Source: Chthoniobacter flavus
GTDB lineage: Bacteria; Verrucomicrobiota; Verrucomicrobiia; Chthoniobacterales; Terrimicrobiaceae
Length of the DNA stretch: 64,000 nucleotides
Direction of reading: 5' to 3'
Assembly: GCA_945883435.1 (NCBI GenBank)
Contig: CAMCXK010000006.1
Span: 1-64,000 of the forward strand
The translations under genes and the position numbers were made by a program. Positions 53,510-62,613 of this stretch are shown in pieces; position 1 is the first letter of the stretch; the number at the start of each line of letters is the position of its first letter. Below the pieces are notes generated by a model. That model ran no database searches. It was not told where the DNA came from and saw nothing but the letters and a program-made list of their open reading frames with translations.

Positions 53510-54270
53510 ATGACGCGTTGGAAATCCCAGGCCGCCCTTGCGATTTTCCATTTGCTGGCAGTTGCCCCGGGGATTTTCTGGTTATCCGTGCCGCAGGACC
53601 GAAATGACCGCCGTCGGGCCCGCGCAACCCCGGGAGTCCGGATCAATCTGTTATGAACGGCCTGCGCGATGCCTTGAAGGCGAATTCCCGTTCATTCTCC
53701 TTCCGGTGTCCGACCGACGATGGCCGCATCAAGCCCGACCTTGTGGCCAACGGCGATGGAGCCTGCTCCGCGCTCAACGGCAGCAACTCGGCCTACGGCA
53801 CGCTCAGTGGCGCAGCATGTCACCACCGAACGCCGCCGGCGCCGCCGCGCAGTTCGTCGAGGAAATACCGCCGCCTCTTTCCCGGCTCGGATATGCGGTC
53901 GAGCACGCTCAAAGCTCTTTTTCTCGACACTGCCGACGACCGCGCCGATCCGTGCTGCGCTGGTCTGGACCGATCCCGCAGGCACTTCCACCATCACGAG
54001 CGACCTTCGCTCCTCCCGCCTCCGCCACAATCTCGATCTCAAAATTCTCGCGCCCGACGGGACCACCCACCTGCGCTCCACGGATTCGCTTGAATCGGGA
54101 TGGACCGGGTTCAGTGACCTCACGATCGAATCGGCCGCCGGATCGGCGCGGTGTCAAATTCCTGCGACAGGCGACCGGTTTTTCCTGCGCCTTGACTACG
54201 AGTCGCCATCCGAAAACGGACACCCAAGGGGGGGGATTGAGCGGCGCGGGATTCGAATCCAGCAAAGACC
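53510..54270 (+). pseudogene. decayed S8 (subtilase) peptidase gene
   Basis: Three frames each hold part of one S8 peptidase. From 53510 there is a signal-peptide-like start (MTRWKSQAALAIFHLLAVAP) that soon stops. From about 53700 a frame reads DDGRIKPDLVANGDG then NGSNSAYGTLSG. A second frame continues with the catalytic-serine segment SMSPPNAAGAAAQFVEE, where GTSMSSPNAAG is expected. The first frame returns with RRLFPGSDMRSSTLKALFLD. A third frame gives IRAALVWTDPAGTST and NLDLKILAPDGTTHLRSTD. Much of the catalytic domain is deleted. It is surely inactive and ends just before tRNA-Thr. Confidence 0.85.
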
Positions 54271-54293
54271 GATGGGACGTGGGTTGTGGAGGG

Positions 54294-54365
54294 AGCCGAC
54301 AGTCGGATTCGAACCGACGACCAGCGGTTTACAAAACCGCTGCTCTACCACTGAGCTATGTCGGC
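54294..54365 (-). tRNA. tRNA-Thr (anticodon UGU)
   Basis: The minus strand folds as a complete cloverleaf: acceptor GCCGACA/TGTCGGC, D-stem GCTC/GAGC, anticodon stem GCGGT/ACCGC with loop TTTGTAA (anticodon TGT), T-stem GTCGG/CCGAC with loop TTCGAAT. A short variable loop is present. The discriminator base would be U. CCA is not encoded. It reads threonine ACA/ACG codons. Confidence 0.95.
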
Positions 54366-54507
54366 GTGGCAAGTCGCAACATCGGAGGACGGAGAAATGA
54401 AATCAAGCGCGGAAATGCGATTTTCGCCCGCAATGACTCCAATGAATAAGCCGGAGAGTGGGAAAAGTATCTGAGTTCGAAGGCCTGATTTTCCGGGTTT
54501 CGGGGGA

Positions 54508-55605
54508 TCAGTCGAGTGATCCGGGATGGGGATGGGATCCCCGGTATGTGTTTTCGAGACGGATGCGGTCCCGGGCGTTGGCAACGGCTTCCTCTTTGGA
54601 AATGGCGCCGGAGAGATAGAGGCCGGAAAGTTCGTCGTCGATGGTGTGCATGCCGTCCGGACCTCCGATTTCGATGAGGCCGGTGAGTTGCTCCCACCGT
54701 CGATCGCGGAGGCAGGCGCGCACGCCATTGTTCATCACAAGCAATTCGGTGGCCAGCACGCGGCCGCAACCGTCCTCCCGCGGCAGGAGGCGCTGAGAAA
54801 GCACGGCGGCCAGCGCGTTTGAAATTTGGGCGATGATCTGGGGTTGTTGATCCCCGGGGAAAACGTCCACCATGCGGTCGATCGACTTCGGCGCGTCGAT
54901 GGTGTGGAGCGTGGCGATCACGAGGTGGCCGGTTTCCGCTGCGGTGATGGCTGCGGCAACAGTTTCCCGATCGCGCATTTCACCCACGAAAATGACATCC
55001 GGGTCCTGTCGAAGCGCCCGTCGAAGGGCTTCGGCAAAGGAGCGTGTGTCGCTCCCGACCTCGCGCTGTTTCACAACGCCGGTGGTGTTTTGAAAAACGA
55101 ATTCCACTGGATCTTCGATGGTGACGATCACGCCGGCGCGGTGTTCGCTGATGTGGCGGATCATCGCCGCCGAGGTGGTGCTTTTTCCCGATCCGGTGAC
55201 TCCGGTGACCAGCACCAGGCCGCGTTGAAGGCCGCACAGTTCGAAGATTTTTTTGCGATGCCCGAGGCTTCCGAGTTCCGGAATGGCGGCGGGAATGTGG
55301 CGGAAAGCGGCCTCCCAGGCCCCCCGGCACGAATGAAGATTCCCGCGGAAGCGCCCCAAGCCTTCGATTTGGAGGGCGAGGTCGAGTTCCCACTCGCTTT
55401 CCAAGCGGGCTTTTTGATGCTCGGAAACCGTGCCGTCGATCAGCGCCCGGATGAACGCCGGCGTGAGTGCGCGGTCGCCGATCGGTTGCAATACGCCATG
55501 CACCCGCATCATGGGGGGGGCATCCACGCACAAATGCAGGTCGGAGGCGTTGGACTCCACCACTGTCCGGAGCAGGGTGATCAAATCAAACGGGTTTGTG
55601 TTCAT
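54508..55605 (-). CDS. pilT: type IV pilus retraction ATPase PilT
   Basis: 365 residues. GVTGSGKSTTSAAMI (Walker A, residues 135-149), VTIEDPVEFVFQNTTGVV (Asp box), DVIFVGEMRDRETVAAAIT (Walker B), and the His-box HLVIATLHTIDAPKSIDRMV define the PilT/GspE family. The N-terminal domain has SDLHLCVDAPPMMRVHGVL, as in PilT. It powers pilus retraction. It overlaps the stop of the second PilT-like gene (ATGA), so the pair is an operon. Confidence 0.92.
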   Translation of the reverse strand: MNTNPFDLITLLRTVVESNASDLHLCVDAPPMMRVHGVLQPIGDRALTPAFIRALIDGTVSEHQKARLESEWELDLALQIEGLGRFRGNLHSCRGAWEAAFRHIPAAIPELGSLGHRKKIFELCGLQRGLVLVTGVTGSGKSTTSAAMIRHISEHRAGVIVTIEDPVEFVFQNTTGVVKQREVGSDTRSFAEALRRALRQDPDVIFVGEMRDRETVAAAITAAETGHLVIATLHTIDAPKSIDRMVDVFPGDQQPQIIAQISNALAAVLSQRLLPREDGCGRVLATELLVMNNGVRACLRDRRWEQLTGLIEIGGPDGMHTIDDELSGLYLSGAISKEEAVANARDRIRLENTYRGSHPHPGSLD

Positions 55606-56690
55606 CGGCGGGTGGCGGCGGGATGCGAGGCGATGCCCCGGAGGCGGCGTTCGAGGTTCTGGGGCCTCAGACAGTGCAGAAGAGCCTCTTCGGCGGCAAC
55701 TGTTCCGGATTTGACCAGACTCGCAAGGGCTTCATCCAAGGCTTGGGAGGCGCCGCTTGGATTCCGGTCGATAAAGTCGGCGATTTCGGGAAACCGGCCC
55801 CCGGTGATTAAAACCCTCGAGGAGGCGGCGTTCGTAAAGAACTCGCAAGCCGCCACCCGGCCGCTGGAAGTGGCGGGCAGGAGGCGTTGGCACAGGATAC
55901 CGCGAAGTTGGGAAGCCAACGCTTGACGCATGCACTCCCGCTCCCCCTCGCTGAAAAACAGCTCCAATCGCTCCAAAGCCTCCGGAGCCGAAGCGGAATG
56001 CAGCGTGGTCAAGACCAGATGACCGGTTTCCGAGGCTTGAAGAGCGGTGGCCGCACTTTCGGAATCGCGGATTTCCCCGAGAAAAATCACATCCGGCGCT
56101 TGCCTCAGGGAACGCCTCAGTCCCTCGGCAAAACTGGGGGTGTCGATTCCAACCTCCCGTTGGGTGAAGACCGCGCGGGCATCCCGGAAGAGATATTCCA
56201 CCGGATCCTCAATAGTGACGATGTGGCGGGGGAGGGTTTGATTGATGTGCTCTAGAATGGCCGCCGCGGTGGTGGATTTTCCCGAGCCTGTGGGTCCCGA
56301 AAGAATGACCAGGCCCGAGCGGGCTTCCATCCAGTTCAGTATCACTTGAACTGGCAGACCAAGCGACTCGAGGGCGGGAATCTCGGGACGGATGCGGCGC
56401 AAAACAGCTCCCGGGCGGCCGAGCGATTGATGGAAATTCACGCGGAACCGCCCGCCGCCGGGCCAGGCAAAGCTGGCATCGGCATCCGCAGATTCTCCGG
56501 GGATCGCACACACGCCAGCCAAGCTCGCGATATCGGCAGGTTCCACGGCGGGAGTGGCGGCTTCCAGCCACTCGCCGTTCACGCGCAAGCGCGCAGGAGA
56601 GCCGGTTTTCAAAACCACATCGGAGGCACCACAGGCAATCGCCTGCGAGAGGATGTCGCAAACCAAATCAGAGGGCACAAATCCCAACAT
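55602..56690 (-). CDS. second PilT/PilU-type ATPase
   Basis: 362 residues from the ATG at 56690; a TTG at 56753 would add 21 residues without homology. GPTGSGKSTTAAAILEHI is Walker A, VTIEDPVEYLFRDARAVF the Asp box, DVIFLGEIRDSESAATALQA Walker B, and HLVLTTLHSASAPEALERLE the His box. The N-terminal ASDVVLKTGSPARLRVNGEW matches the PilT N-domain. It resembles PilT more than PilB. It may be an accessory retraction motor like PilU. Coupled to pilT. Confidence 0.88.
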   Translation of the reverse strand: MLGFVPSDLVCDILSQAIACGASDVVLKTGSPARLRVNGEWLEAATPAVEPADIASLAGVCAIPGESADADASFAWPGGGRFRVNFHQSLGRPGAVLRRIRPEIPALESLGLPVQVILNWMEARSGLVILSGPTGSGKSTTAAAILEHINQTLPRHIVTIEDPVEYLFRDARAVFTQREVGIDTPSFAEGLRRSLRQAPDVIFLGEIRDSESAATALQASETGHLVLTTLHSASAPEALERLELFFSEGERECMRQALASQLRGILCQRLLPATSSGRVAACEFFTNAASSRVLITGGRFPEIADFIDRNPSGASQALDEALASLVKSGTVAAEEALLHCLRPQNLERRLRGIASHPAATRR

Positions 56691-56810
56691 TCCGTTGGAG
56701 GAGCCTGCTGTCGAGATCGTTTGGCATCCCGGGCCATACTTGGGAATTTGCAACCCCTGCCTGGTGGATTTTGCGTTGCGCCTGATGGCCGGCGGAGCAA
56801 AAGTCCCTTC

Positions 56811-58580
56811 ATGCTCTCCCCGCGATGGCTTCTTGGCGTTCTTTTCGCTTGGATTGTCTGTTTACCCGCACCCGTATCGGCGTCGCTTTTGCGGGAGGTG
56901 GATTTCGAGCATGCGCAGGATGTTGGTTATGGATTCGAGGTCTGCGTGACAGGTCCCCATCCGGCGCTGGGGGGCGGAGATGTCTCGAGGGCAAAAAAGC
57001 TTTATTGGTCGCCTGGGAACATCTGGCGTGCCCGGATCGCGCTGCCGGCGGGGGGTATGTTTGTGCATCGCTTTTTAAAGCGCCCGGCGAACGCGTCCCA
57101 GTGGGCGGGAACCACCGGGGATCAATTTTTAACCACCAATCTCACTCTGACTTCGCCGGACGCGCCTCCCCCGCCGTGGCGCGGAAAAACGGTGTTCCTC
57201 CATGCGGCCGGCGAAAATGCCTCGATTCTTTACCGCGACCTGACCGGCGGTGGATCCTGGCTTGGGGCCCCGCTCCGGCGTATCGGCGCCGGTCGCAACG
57301 TCGGTGAGCATCTTCACCAAGGCACGCTGGCGATTCCCGAAGGGCATGAGTGGGAGTTTGTTTTCAACGACGGGTCGTGGATCAATGCGCCATCTCCACC
57401 GCAAAACCCGCCTCAGGGTGCCGCTCCGGCTGTCCCGGCTCCCTACGCCGCATCCCCGGCGCCTTACAATTTCCGGACCTTGCTGGATGTGGTGTTTGTT
57501 CAGGACGGGGAGATTTTTTCGTATCGCCCTCCGGTCGTCGTTTCACCTCCGCGCACGGAAATGCGACAGATTGGATCCACGGTGGATGGGATTCCCGGGC
57601 GCCCGGTGCAAATACGCCTGCCACGCGGGTATGACCAGAACGCCTTCAAGCGGTATCCGGTGCTTTATTTCCACGATGGTCAAAATGTGTTTTTTCCAGG
57701 CGGGGCCTTTGGCACTTGGGATGCCGACCGGATTGCGGATTACGAAACGTCCCAGGGACGGATGCGCGAGTGCCTTCTTGTCGCGGTGCCGAACGGAAAC
57801 ACCTACGGGTCGAACCGGTTGAACGAATATCTCCCGGATGGCGACACGATTCCGAACTATGCTGGCCAATCCTATGCCGGACGCGCCTCGGATTACCTGC
57901 GTTTCCTGCTTGAAAACGTCACGCCCACACTGGATGCGCATTACCGCACGTTTGGTCCCGTCGCCGCCGAGACGTTCGTGGCGGGATCCTCGATGGGCGG
58001 TTTGGCCAGCGATTTTATCGGCCTGACCCGGCCTGACCGCTTCGGCGGGGTCGGGATTTTCTCGCCGGCCTATTGGGCCGCTCCCAGGTTCTTGCAAAAC
58101 CGCAGTCTGCCCGGAGGGGCCCACAGAGTGTTTTTGTCAATGGGCACCAGCGAGTCGAGCACTGGAGAGTCGAGTTCCGACGTTTATTGGCGAGGGGCTT
58201 TGGATTCCTACAACGCCTACCTTTCCTCGGGCCGGGTGCTTGAAAAGTCGCTGTGCTTCGAGGGGGTTGCCGGCGGTCGCCACACGGAGGCCGACTGGGC
58301 GCGGCTTTTGCCTGTCTTTTATCGATTCCTCCTGGATCCCCGCCGGGAGGCCCAGCATCTGGCGATGGAGGAGTTCCCCCCGCAATTGTCTCTGAATGCC
58401 TCCGGATTGGAGGTGGACTTGCGGACGGGGTTTCGTGGAGTTTTGGAATCGAGTCCGGATCTTCGGATTTGGAATGCAGACCCTCTGGCTGACACCGGTG
58501 AGGCGTGGGAAAGGCGGGTGGTTCCAGTGGCATCTGGAACGGGTTCCCGATTCTGGCGGGTGCGCCATTTCCCACATTGA
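56811..58580 (+). CDS. exported esterase (enterochelin esterase/EstD-like) with N-terminal beta domain
   Basis: 589 residues from the ATG at 56811, which opens a signal peptide (WLLGVLFAWIVCLPAPVSAS). Residues 30-240 are beta-rich and end in a Pro-rich linker; the segment ILYRDLTGGGSWLGAPLRRI and EWEFVFNDGSWINAP resemble starch/glycogen-binding folds (CBM20/48-like). From about 265 an alpha/beta hydrolase follows: KRYPVLYFHDGQNVFF, VAGSSMGGLASDFIGL with Ser394, and GGRHTEADWARLLP with the catalytic His. The C-terminal 70 residues look like a FIGVF-type tail. A role in sugar ester cleavage is inferred. Confidence 0.85.
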   Translation: MLSPRWLLGVLFAWIVCLPAPVSASLLREVDFEHAQDVGYGFEVCVTGPHPALGGGDVSRAKKLYWSPGNIWRARIALPAGGMFVHRFLKRPANASQWAGTTGDQFLTTNLTLTSPDAPPPPWRGKTVFLHAAGENASILYRDLTGGGSWLGAPLRRIGAGRNVGEHLHQGTLAIPEGHEWEFVFNDGSWINAPSPPQNPPQGAAPAVPAPYAASPAPYNFRTLLDVVFVQDGEIFSYRPPVVVSPPRTEMRQIGSTVDGIPGRPVQIRLPRGYDQNAFKRYPVLYFHDGQNVFFPGGAFGTWDADRIADYETSQGRMRECLLVAVPNGNTYGSNRLNEYLPDGDTIPNYAGQSYAGRASDYLRFLLENVTPTLDAHYRTFGPVAAETFVAGSSMGGLASDFIGLTRPDRFGGVGIFSPAYWAAPRFLQNRSLPGGAHRVFLSMGTSESSTGESSSDVYWRGALDSYNAYLSSGRVLEKSLCFEGVAGGRHTEADWARLLPVFYRFLLDPRREAQHLAMEEFPPQLSLNASGLEVDLRTGFRGVLESSPDLRIWNADPLADTGEAWERRVVPVASGTGSRFWRVRHFPH

Positions 58581-58599
58581 GCAGGCAGGTCGACCGAGA

Positions 58600-59208
58600 T
58601 CAGGAATCCAGTTCGTCGAGTCCCTCCAAAACGATCTGCGACCAGGTTTCGAACGACTCCCGGCGCTGGAGAAGTTCGTGGCGCGGGGCAAATCCCAGAC
58701 TGGCAATCGCCGCCTCGCCGGCACGCACGGAGTCGCTTTCCAAATCGACGATGTGCACGATGCCGAGGTGCACGCGTCCGACCTCGGTCGAGTCGTCATT
58801 GATGAGGGCCACTGGGCGGTGGGTGAAACCGCCTTCGAGGTGCAGTTCCTCGCGGATTTCGCGTTGCACGGCGTTGAGGTAGGCCGCCTCGTCGAAGGAT
58901 GCCGTGGCGAGATCGCTGTCGTTGATATGGCCTCCAATGCCGATCGACGACTTTGCCACCAGGCGCTGCTCGCCCGACTTGCCACCTCGCGTGTAGTGCA
59001 GGAGGCGTCCGGCATGCCGGAAGACCGCGTAGGGAATGATCTGCTTCAGCGCGGGATTGGTTTCAGCAGGGCTTCGCGGCGTAAAGAAATTGTTGCCCGG
59101 AATGAACAACGAAGGCAGGTAGTCTTGAATTCCGCGGTGGAGTCCCTGGAACTCTCCGATCTTGTCGAACAGGGAGCGGGGAATGACGAGAATTTGCTCT
59201 TCGGGCAT
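58600..59208 (-). CDS. Nudix-fold hydrolase
   Basis: 202 residues. GIGGHIN near residue 91 and YLNAVQREIREELHLEGGF form a Nudix box (GX5EX7REUXEEXGU) with a longer spacer than usual. The N-terminal segment with ILVIPRSLFDKIGEFQGL and RGGKSGEQRLVAKSSIGIGG is typical of phosphoesterase-like Nudix proteins near MutT. The substrate, probably a nucleoside diphosphate derivative, is not defined. It lies 84 bases downstream of the nitric oxide synthase gene, on the same strand. Confidence 0.85.
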   Translation of the reverse strand: MPEEQILVIPRSLFDKIGEFQGLHRGIQDYLPSLFIPGNNFFTPRSPAETNPALKQIIPYAVFRHAGRLLHYTRGGKSGEQRLVAKSSIGIGGHINDSDLATASFDEAAYLNAVQREIREELHLEGGFTHRPVALINDDSTEVGRVHLGIVHIVDLESDSVRAGEAAIASLGFAPRHELLQRRESFETWSQIVLEGLDELDS

Positions 59209-59292
59209 GGTGCCCGAGTGAAGGCGGGATTGAAGGGTTGCTCAAGAAGGAATTTGAGCGGTGAAAATGGCGCGGTTTCCGGGGGAGGGCAT

Positions 59293-60414
59293 TCACGCGG
59301 GAGCGAAGGGCGCGGCATGAAAATCCTCCCAAGCCGGTTTTTGCAACAGGTAGTCGGGCAGCAGGTGGCGGTTTTGCCACACCTTGTGGAAGACCGGCGT
59401 CGCGGATCCCGAAAGCGGGGGCACAATCCAAGACCAATCGCCGGACACCGCGCGTCCGGCCTTGGCCTCGCGCGCGGCAAACTCCATGAACTCCGACGAG
59501 GCCCGGTGGTGGTCGACGATCCGCACTCCGGCTTGCTCGAACGAGTGGAGCACGGCGGCATTGAGTTCGACCAGCGCCCGGTCCTTCCAAAGTGGATCGT
59601 TTGAAAAACCGAATATTTCAGCCACAGCGGGGAGCAAATCGTAGCGACCGGTGTCGCCGAGGTCGCGGGAGCCGATTTCCGTCCCCAGATACCACCCGTT
59701 GAACGGGGCTGCGGAAAAATCCACCCCGCCGATCCGCAAGCACATGTCGGCAAGCACAGGCACGGCATACCAACGCCATCCCCGTTCAGCAAAGCAAGGC
59801 TCGCGGGGGTGGGAGAGGAAAACCTCGAGGCAGCGACCGGTCGGAGGCGGATACAAACGGGGTGGGGCGCCCCGTTTTTGAACAATCCATGGAAGCAGAT
59901 CGAAAGCCGTTCCCGCCCCCTTCCAACCAAGAGCCATGGCTTGGCGCGTGAAGACCTCGTTTTTCGGATCGCCAAGAACCGAACCGTCCGCCTGCCGGTA
60001 TCCCGCGTAGCCGAGGAGTTGGTGGTTCCAGATGCGCACGCGTGGACCCTCGCGGTCCGACGGGGCAAAGACCGTGATGAGTGGAATGATCTTCCCGCCG
60101 TTCGTTGCCAGATCGAGGTGCTCGCCCAGCGCGACGGCGATGCCATCGGGATCGTCCAGATGGCGCAGGTCCCGGACTTTCAGCGACGGCCAGAAAAGGC
60201 GGCCGATACAGCGGGCATTGTTGCGCCATGCCATGCGGGCTCCATGCTCGAGTTCCTCGAACGCCGGTTGCCAGCTGCCTGTGGCAGCCATGTCCCCGCG
60301 CATGCGGGCCAGGCGGGTTTCAAGGTCGTTAGTCGCCCGCTCCGCGACAAAGGTTGTGAGAAACTCCTCCGCCCCGGCGGTGCGGGTGTCACCACTCGAT
60401 GATCGAGCTGGCAT
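59293..60414 (-). CDS. nos: bacterial nitric oxide synthase, oxygenase domain
   Basis: 373 residues, the usual size of bacterial NOS (B. subtilis about 363). EHGARMAWRNNARCIGRLFW has Cys69 as haem-thiolate ligand. PFNGWYLGTEIGSRDLGD has Glu246, the arginine-guanidino ligand, within two residues of the B. subtilis site. HHRASSEFMEFAAREAK and DWSWIVPPLSGSATPVFH contribute the pterin site. It would convert L-arginine to citrulline and NO with electrons from a separate flavodoxin-type donor; there is no fused reductase. Its start lies inside the fabH 3' end (26 bases of overlap), so it is part of the fatty-acid gene run. Rare outside Firmicutes and Deinococcus. Confidence 0.93.
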   Translation of the reverse strand: MPARSSSGDTRTAGAEEFLTTFVAERATNDLETRLARMRGDMAATGSWQPAFEELEHGARMAWRNNARCIGRLFWPSLKVRDLRHLDDPDGIAVALGEHLDLATNGGKIIPLITVFAPSDREGPRVRIWNHQLLGYAGYRQADGSVLGDPKNEVFTRQAMALGWKGAGTAFDLLPWIVQKRGAPPRLYPPPTGRCLEVFLSHPREPCFAERGWRWYAVPVLADMCLRIGGVDFSAAPFNGWYLGTEIGSRDLGDTGRYDLLPAVAEIFGFSNDPLWKDRALVELNAAVLHSFEQAGVRIVDHHRASSEFMEFAAREAKAGRAVSGDWSWIVPPLSGSATPVFHKVWQNRHLLPDYLLQKPAWEDFHAAPFAPA

Positions 60415-61405
60415 ACGTCAATCCTCCGCCGAAGACCACAAGCAGGACCGGGGCGCCGCGATGAAGACGGCCGGAGCGGGCGGCTTCGTCCAGCGCGATG
60501 GCAACGGCGGCTGCAGAGGTGTTGCCGTATTTTTCCAAATTGATGTGGAAGCGGTCCATGCCGATGCCCATGCGTTCCGCCATGGCCTCGATGATCCGGA
60601 TGTTCGCCTGGTGGGGGATGACGCAGTGGATGTCATCCGGCGAGAGGCCGGTGCGCTCGAGAACAATGTTCGCAGCCCGCATCATCGAGGTCACCGCCTG
60701 TTTGAAGGTTTCACGGCCGTTCATCTGAAGCGTGTTCAGCTTGGCGTCCACATTTTCGCGGGTGATAGGGATCGCGCAGCCGCCACCCGGCATGTGCAGG
60801 ATGTCGGCGTGGTTGCCATCGCTTCCCATGTAGGTCGCGATGATCCCCCGGGACTCGGGGTTGTGACGCAGAATCGCGGCCCCCGCCCCGTCGCCGAAGA
60901 GCACACAGGTGTTGCGGTCCTGCCAGTTCACGATGCTGCTGAGTTTGTCGGCTCCGATGACCAGGACCGTTTCAGCTGCGCGGTTGGCTATGAATTGGCG
61001 CGCGATTTCGACGCAATACAAAAAACCCGAGCAGGCCGCGTTGACATCCATGCAGGCCGCATTCACAGCCCCGATATGTCGTTGGACATGGCAGGCGGTA
61101 GAGGGGAAAACGGTGTCGGGTGTGATCGTGGCCACCAGGATCAAATCGATCTCTGCAGGTGCGACACCTGCGTTTTTCATGGCCTGTCGCGCGGCTTCTG
61201 CCGCCATGTGGCTGGTGCATTCGCCATCGGCGGCGATGCGGCGTTCCACGATGCCTGTGCGCTCCACGATCCATTGGTGGTTCGTTTCCACCATCGACTC
61301 GAGTTCGGCGTTTGTGAGAACCCGTTCCGGCACATGGCTTCCGGTGCCGATGATCGATGCGGAGCGGTTAGGCGGCAGGGGATTCACGGTGGAGTGGGTT
61401 TTCAT
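60389..61405 (-). CDS. fabH: 3-oxoacyl-ACP synthase III
   Basis: 338 residues from the ATG at 61405. VNAACSGFLYCVEIARQFIA has Cys125; IPHQANIRIIEAMAER has His265; EKYGNTSAAAVAIALDEAA has Asn295, the complete triad of FabH. SIIGTGSHVPERVLTNAEL is the usual start. It condenses acetyl-CoA with malonyl-ACP to begin fatty acid synthesis. It overlaps plsX by 38 bases at its start and nos by 26 at its end. Confidence 0.96.
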   Translation of the reverse strand: MKTHSTVNPLPPNRSASIIGTGSHVPERVLTNAELESMVETNHQWIVERTGIVERRIAADGECTSHMAAEAARQAMKNAGVAPAEIDLILVATITPDTVFPSTACHVQRHIGAVNAACMDVNAACSGFLYCVEIARQFIANRAAETVLVIGADKLSSIVNWQDRNTCVLFGDGAGAAILRHNPESRGIIATYMGSDGNHADILHMPGGGCAIPITRENVDAKLNTLQMNGRETFKQAVTSMMRAANIVLERTGLSPDDIHCVIPHQANIRIIEAMAERMGIGMDRFHINLEKYGNTSAAAVAIALDEAARSGRLHRGAPVLLVVFGGGLTYASSIIEW

Positions 61406-62402
61406 GAAGAGGTTGCATCGCTTCCACGATGCGGGAGTTGATCGAATTTTTAACCGCGCTGCGGGCGGCCCGGATGGCATTGCGAATCGCCACGGGCGAG
61501 GAGTTGCCGTGGGCCTTGATGCAAATGCCATTGACTCCGAGCAACGGGGTGCCGCCATACTCCTCCGTGCTGGTTCGGGATTTCACCGCCTGGAAAGCGC
61601 CTTTGCAAAGCAGTGCCCCGGCGATGCGAACAGGTGATTTTTGCACCTCATCCTTGATCCAGCCCACCATCGCCTTGGCGAGGCCCTCGATCGATTTCAG
61701 AAAAATATTTCCGGTGAATCCGTCGCACACAACCACCTCGACAGGTTTTTTGAAAATCCCGTGTCCCTCAATGTTGCCGGAAAAGAGAATCGGCGCCTCT
61801 TGAAGACGGGCGAAGCATTGCTTGGCGAATTCGGTGCCCTTGGTCGGTTCGGTGCCGATGTTCAAGAGCCCCACCCGGGCGCGGTTGCCCCCAAGAATCG
61901 CCTGATAGTAAACGCTTCCCATGACTGCAAACCCGACGATGTGTTCGGGGGAGGGGTCGAGATTGGCCCCGCCGTCGATCAGCAAAAACACCCCACCGTC
62001 CGCGGGGATGAGAACCCCCAGGGCGGCGCGGTCAATGCCTGGCAGGGTGCGCAACTTGATCGTGGCCGCGGCAACCAGGGCACCGGTATGGCCCGCTGAG
62101 ACCACCGCTTCAGCTTCGCCGGATTTCACCAGGTCAATCGCCCGGCTGATCGAGGAATCTTTTTTGCGCCGCACGCTGTCAAGGCCGCTGTCGGCCATGT
62201 CAACGACCTGCGAGGCATGCCGGATTTGGAGGCGTGCTTGCAAGGCACGCGTATCGTGCCGGGAAAGTTCGGATTGAAGGCGTGTCTGATCCCCGACAAG
62301 GAGAATCTCCACATCGGGAAAGTCGCGTAGGGCCTCAACCGCGCCGGCAACCGGACTTTGCGGGGAATGATCCCCTCCCATGGCGTCGAGGGCAATTTTC
62401 AT
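61368..62402 (-). CDS. plsX: phosphate acyltransferase PlsX
   Basis: 344 residues from the ATG at 62402. MKIALDAMGGDHSPQSPVAG is the signature start. DSSISRAIDLVKSGEAEAVV, VSAGHTGALVAAATIKLRTL, DGFTGNIFLKSIEGLAKAMV and YGGTPLLGVNGICIKAHGNS are the remaining family motifs. It makes acyl-phosphate from acyl-ACP for phospholipid synthesis. It starts 25 bases after rpmF and runs into fabH, as in many bacteria. Confidence 0.96.
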   Translation of the reverse strand: MKIALDAMGGDHSPQSPVAGAVEALRDFPDVEILLVGDQTRLQSELSRHDTRALQARLQIRHASQVVDMADSGLDSVRRKKDSSISRAIDLVKSGEAEAVVSAGHTGALVAAATIKLRTLPGIDRAALGVLIPADGGVFLLIDGGANLDPSPEHIVGFAVMGSVYYQAILGGNRARVGLLNIGTEPTKGTEFAKQCFARLQEAPILFSGNIEGHGIFKKPVEVVVCDGFTGNIFLKSIEGLAKAMVGWIKDEVQKSPVRIAGALLCKGAFQAVKSRTSTEEYGGTPLLGVNGICIKAHGNSSPVAIRNAIRAARSAVKNSINSRIVEAMQPLHENPLHRESPAA

Positions 62403-62427
62403 TCCGGATGTCGGGACGGTCGGCCGT

Positions 62428-62610
62428 TTAATCGACGCCGATGGTAAGAACTTGGCGTTTGTTGTAATAGCCGCAGCTCGGGCATGCCGTGTGGCCGGGG
62501 AGGGCGGCCCCACATTGCGGACATTTGCTGAGTTTGGGGGCCTGCCAGCGGTTGGCGGCCCGGCGCGTGCGAAGGCGCATTTTCGAGGTTTTGCGTTTGG
62601 GAACTCCCAT
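62428..62610 (-). CDS. rpmF: 50S ribosomal protein L32
   Basis: 60 residues. It starts MGVPKRKTSKMRLRTRRAAN and has four zinc cysteines at 30, 33, 43 and 46 (KCPQCGAALPGHTACPSCGY). This is the C+ form of L32. It lies 3 bases after the YceD gene and before plsX, the classic order. Confidence 0.96.
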   Translation of the reverse strand: MGVPKRKTSKMRLRTRRAANRWQAPKLSKCPQCGAALPGHTACPSCGYYNKRQVLTIGVD

Positions 62611-62613
62611 AGG

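Noticed and set aside
54250-54262. GGATTCGAATCC near the tRNA, like a second T-arm
   Set aside because: No acceptor, anticodon or D arm can be formed around it; it is a chance palindrome inside the S8 remnant.
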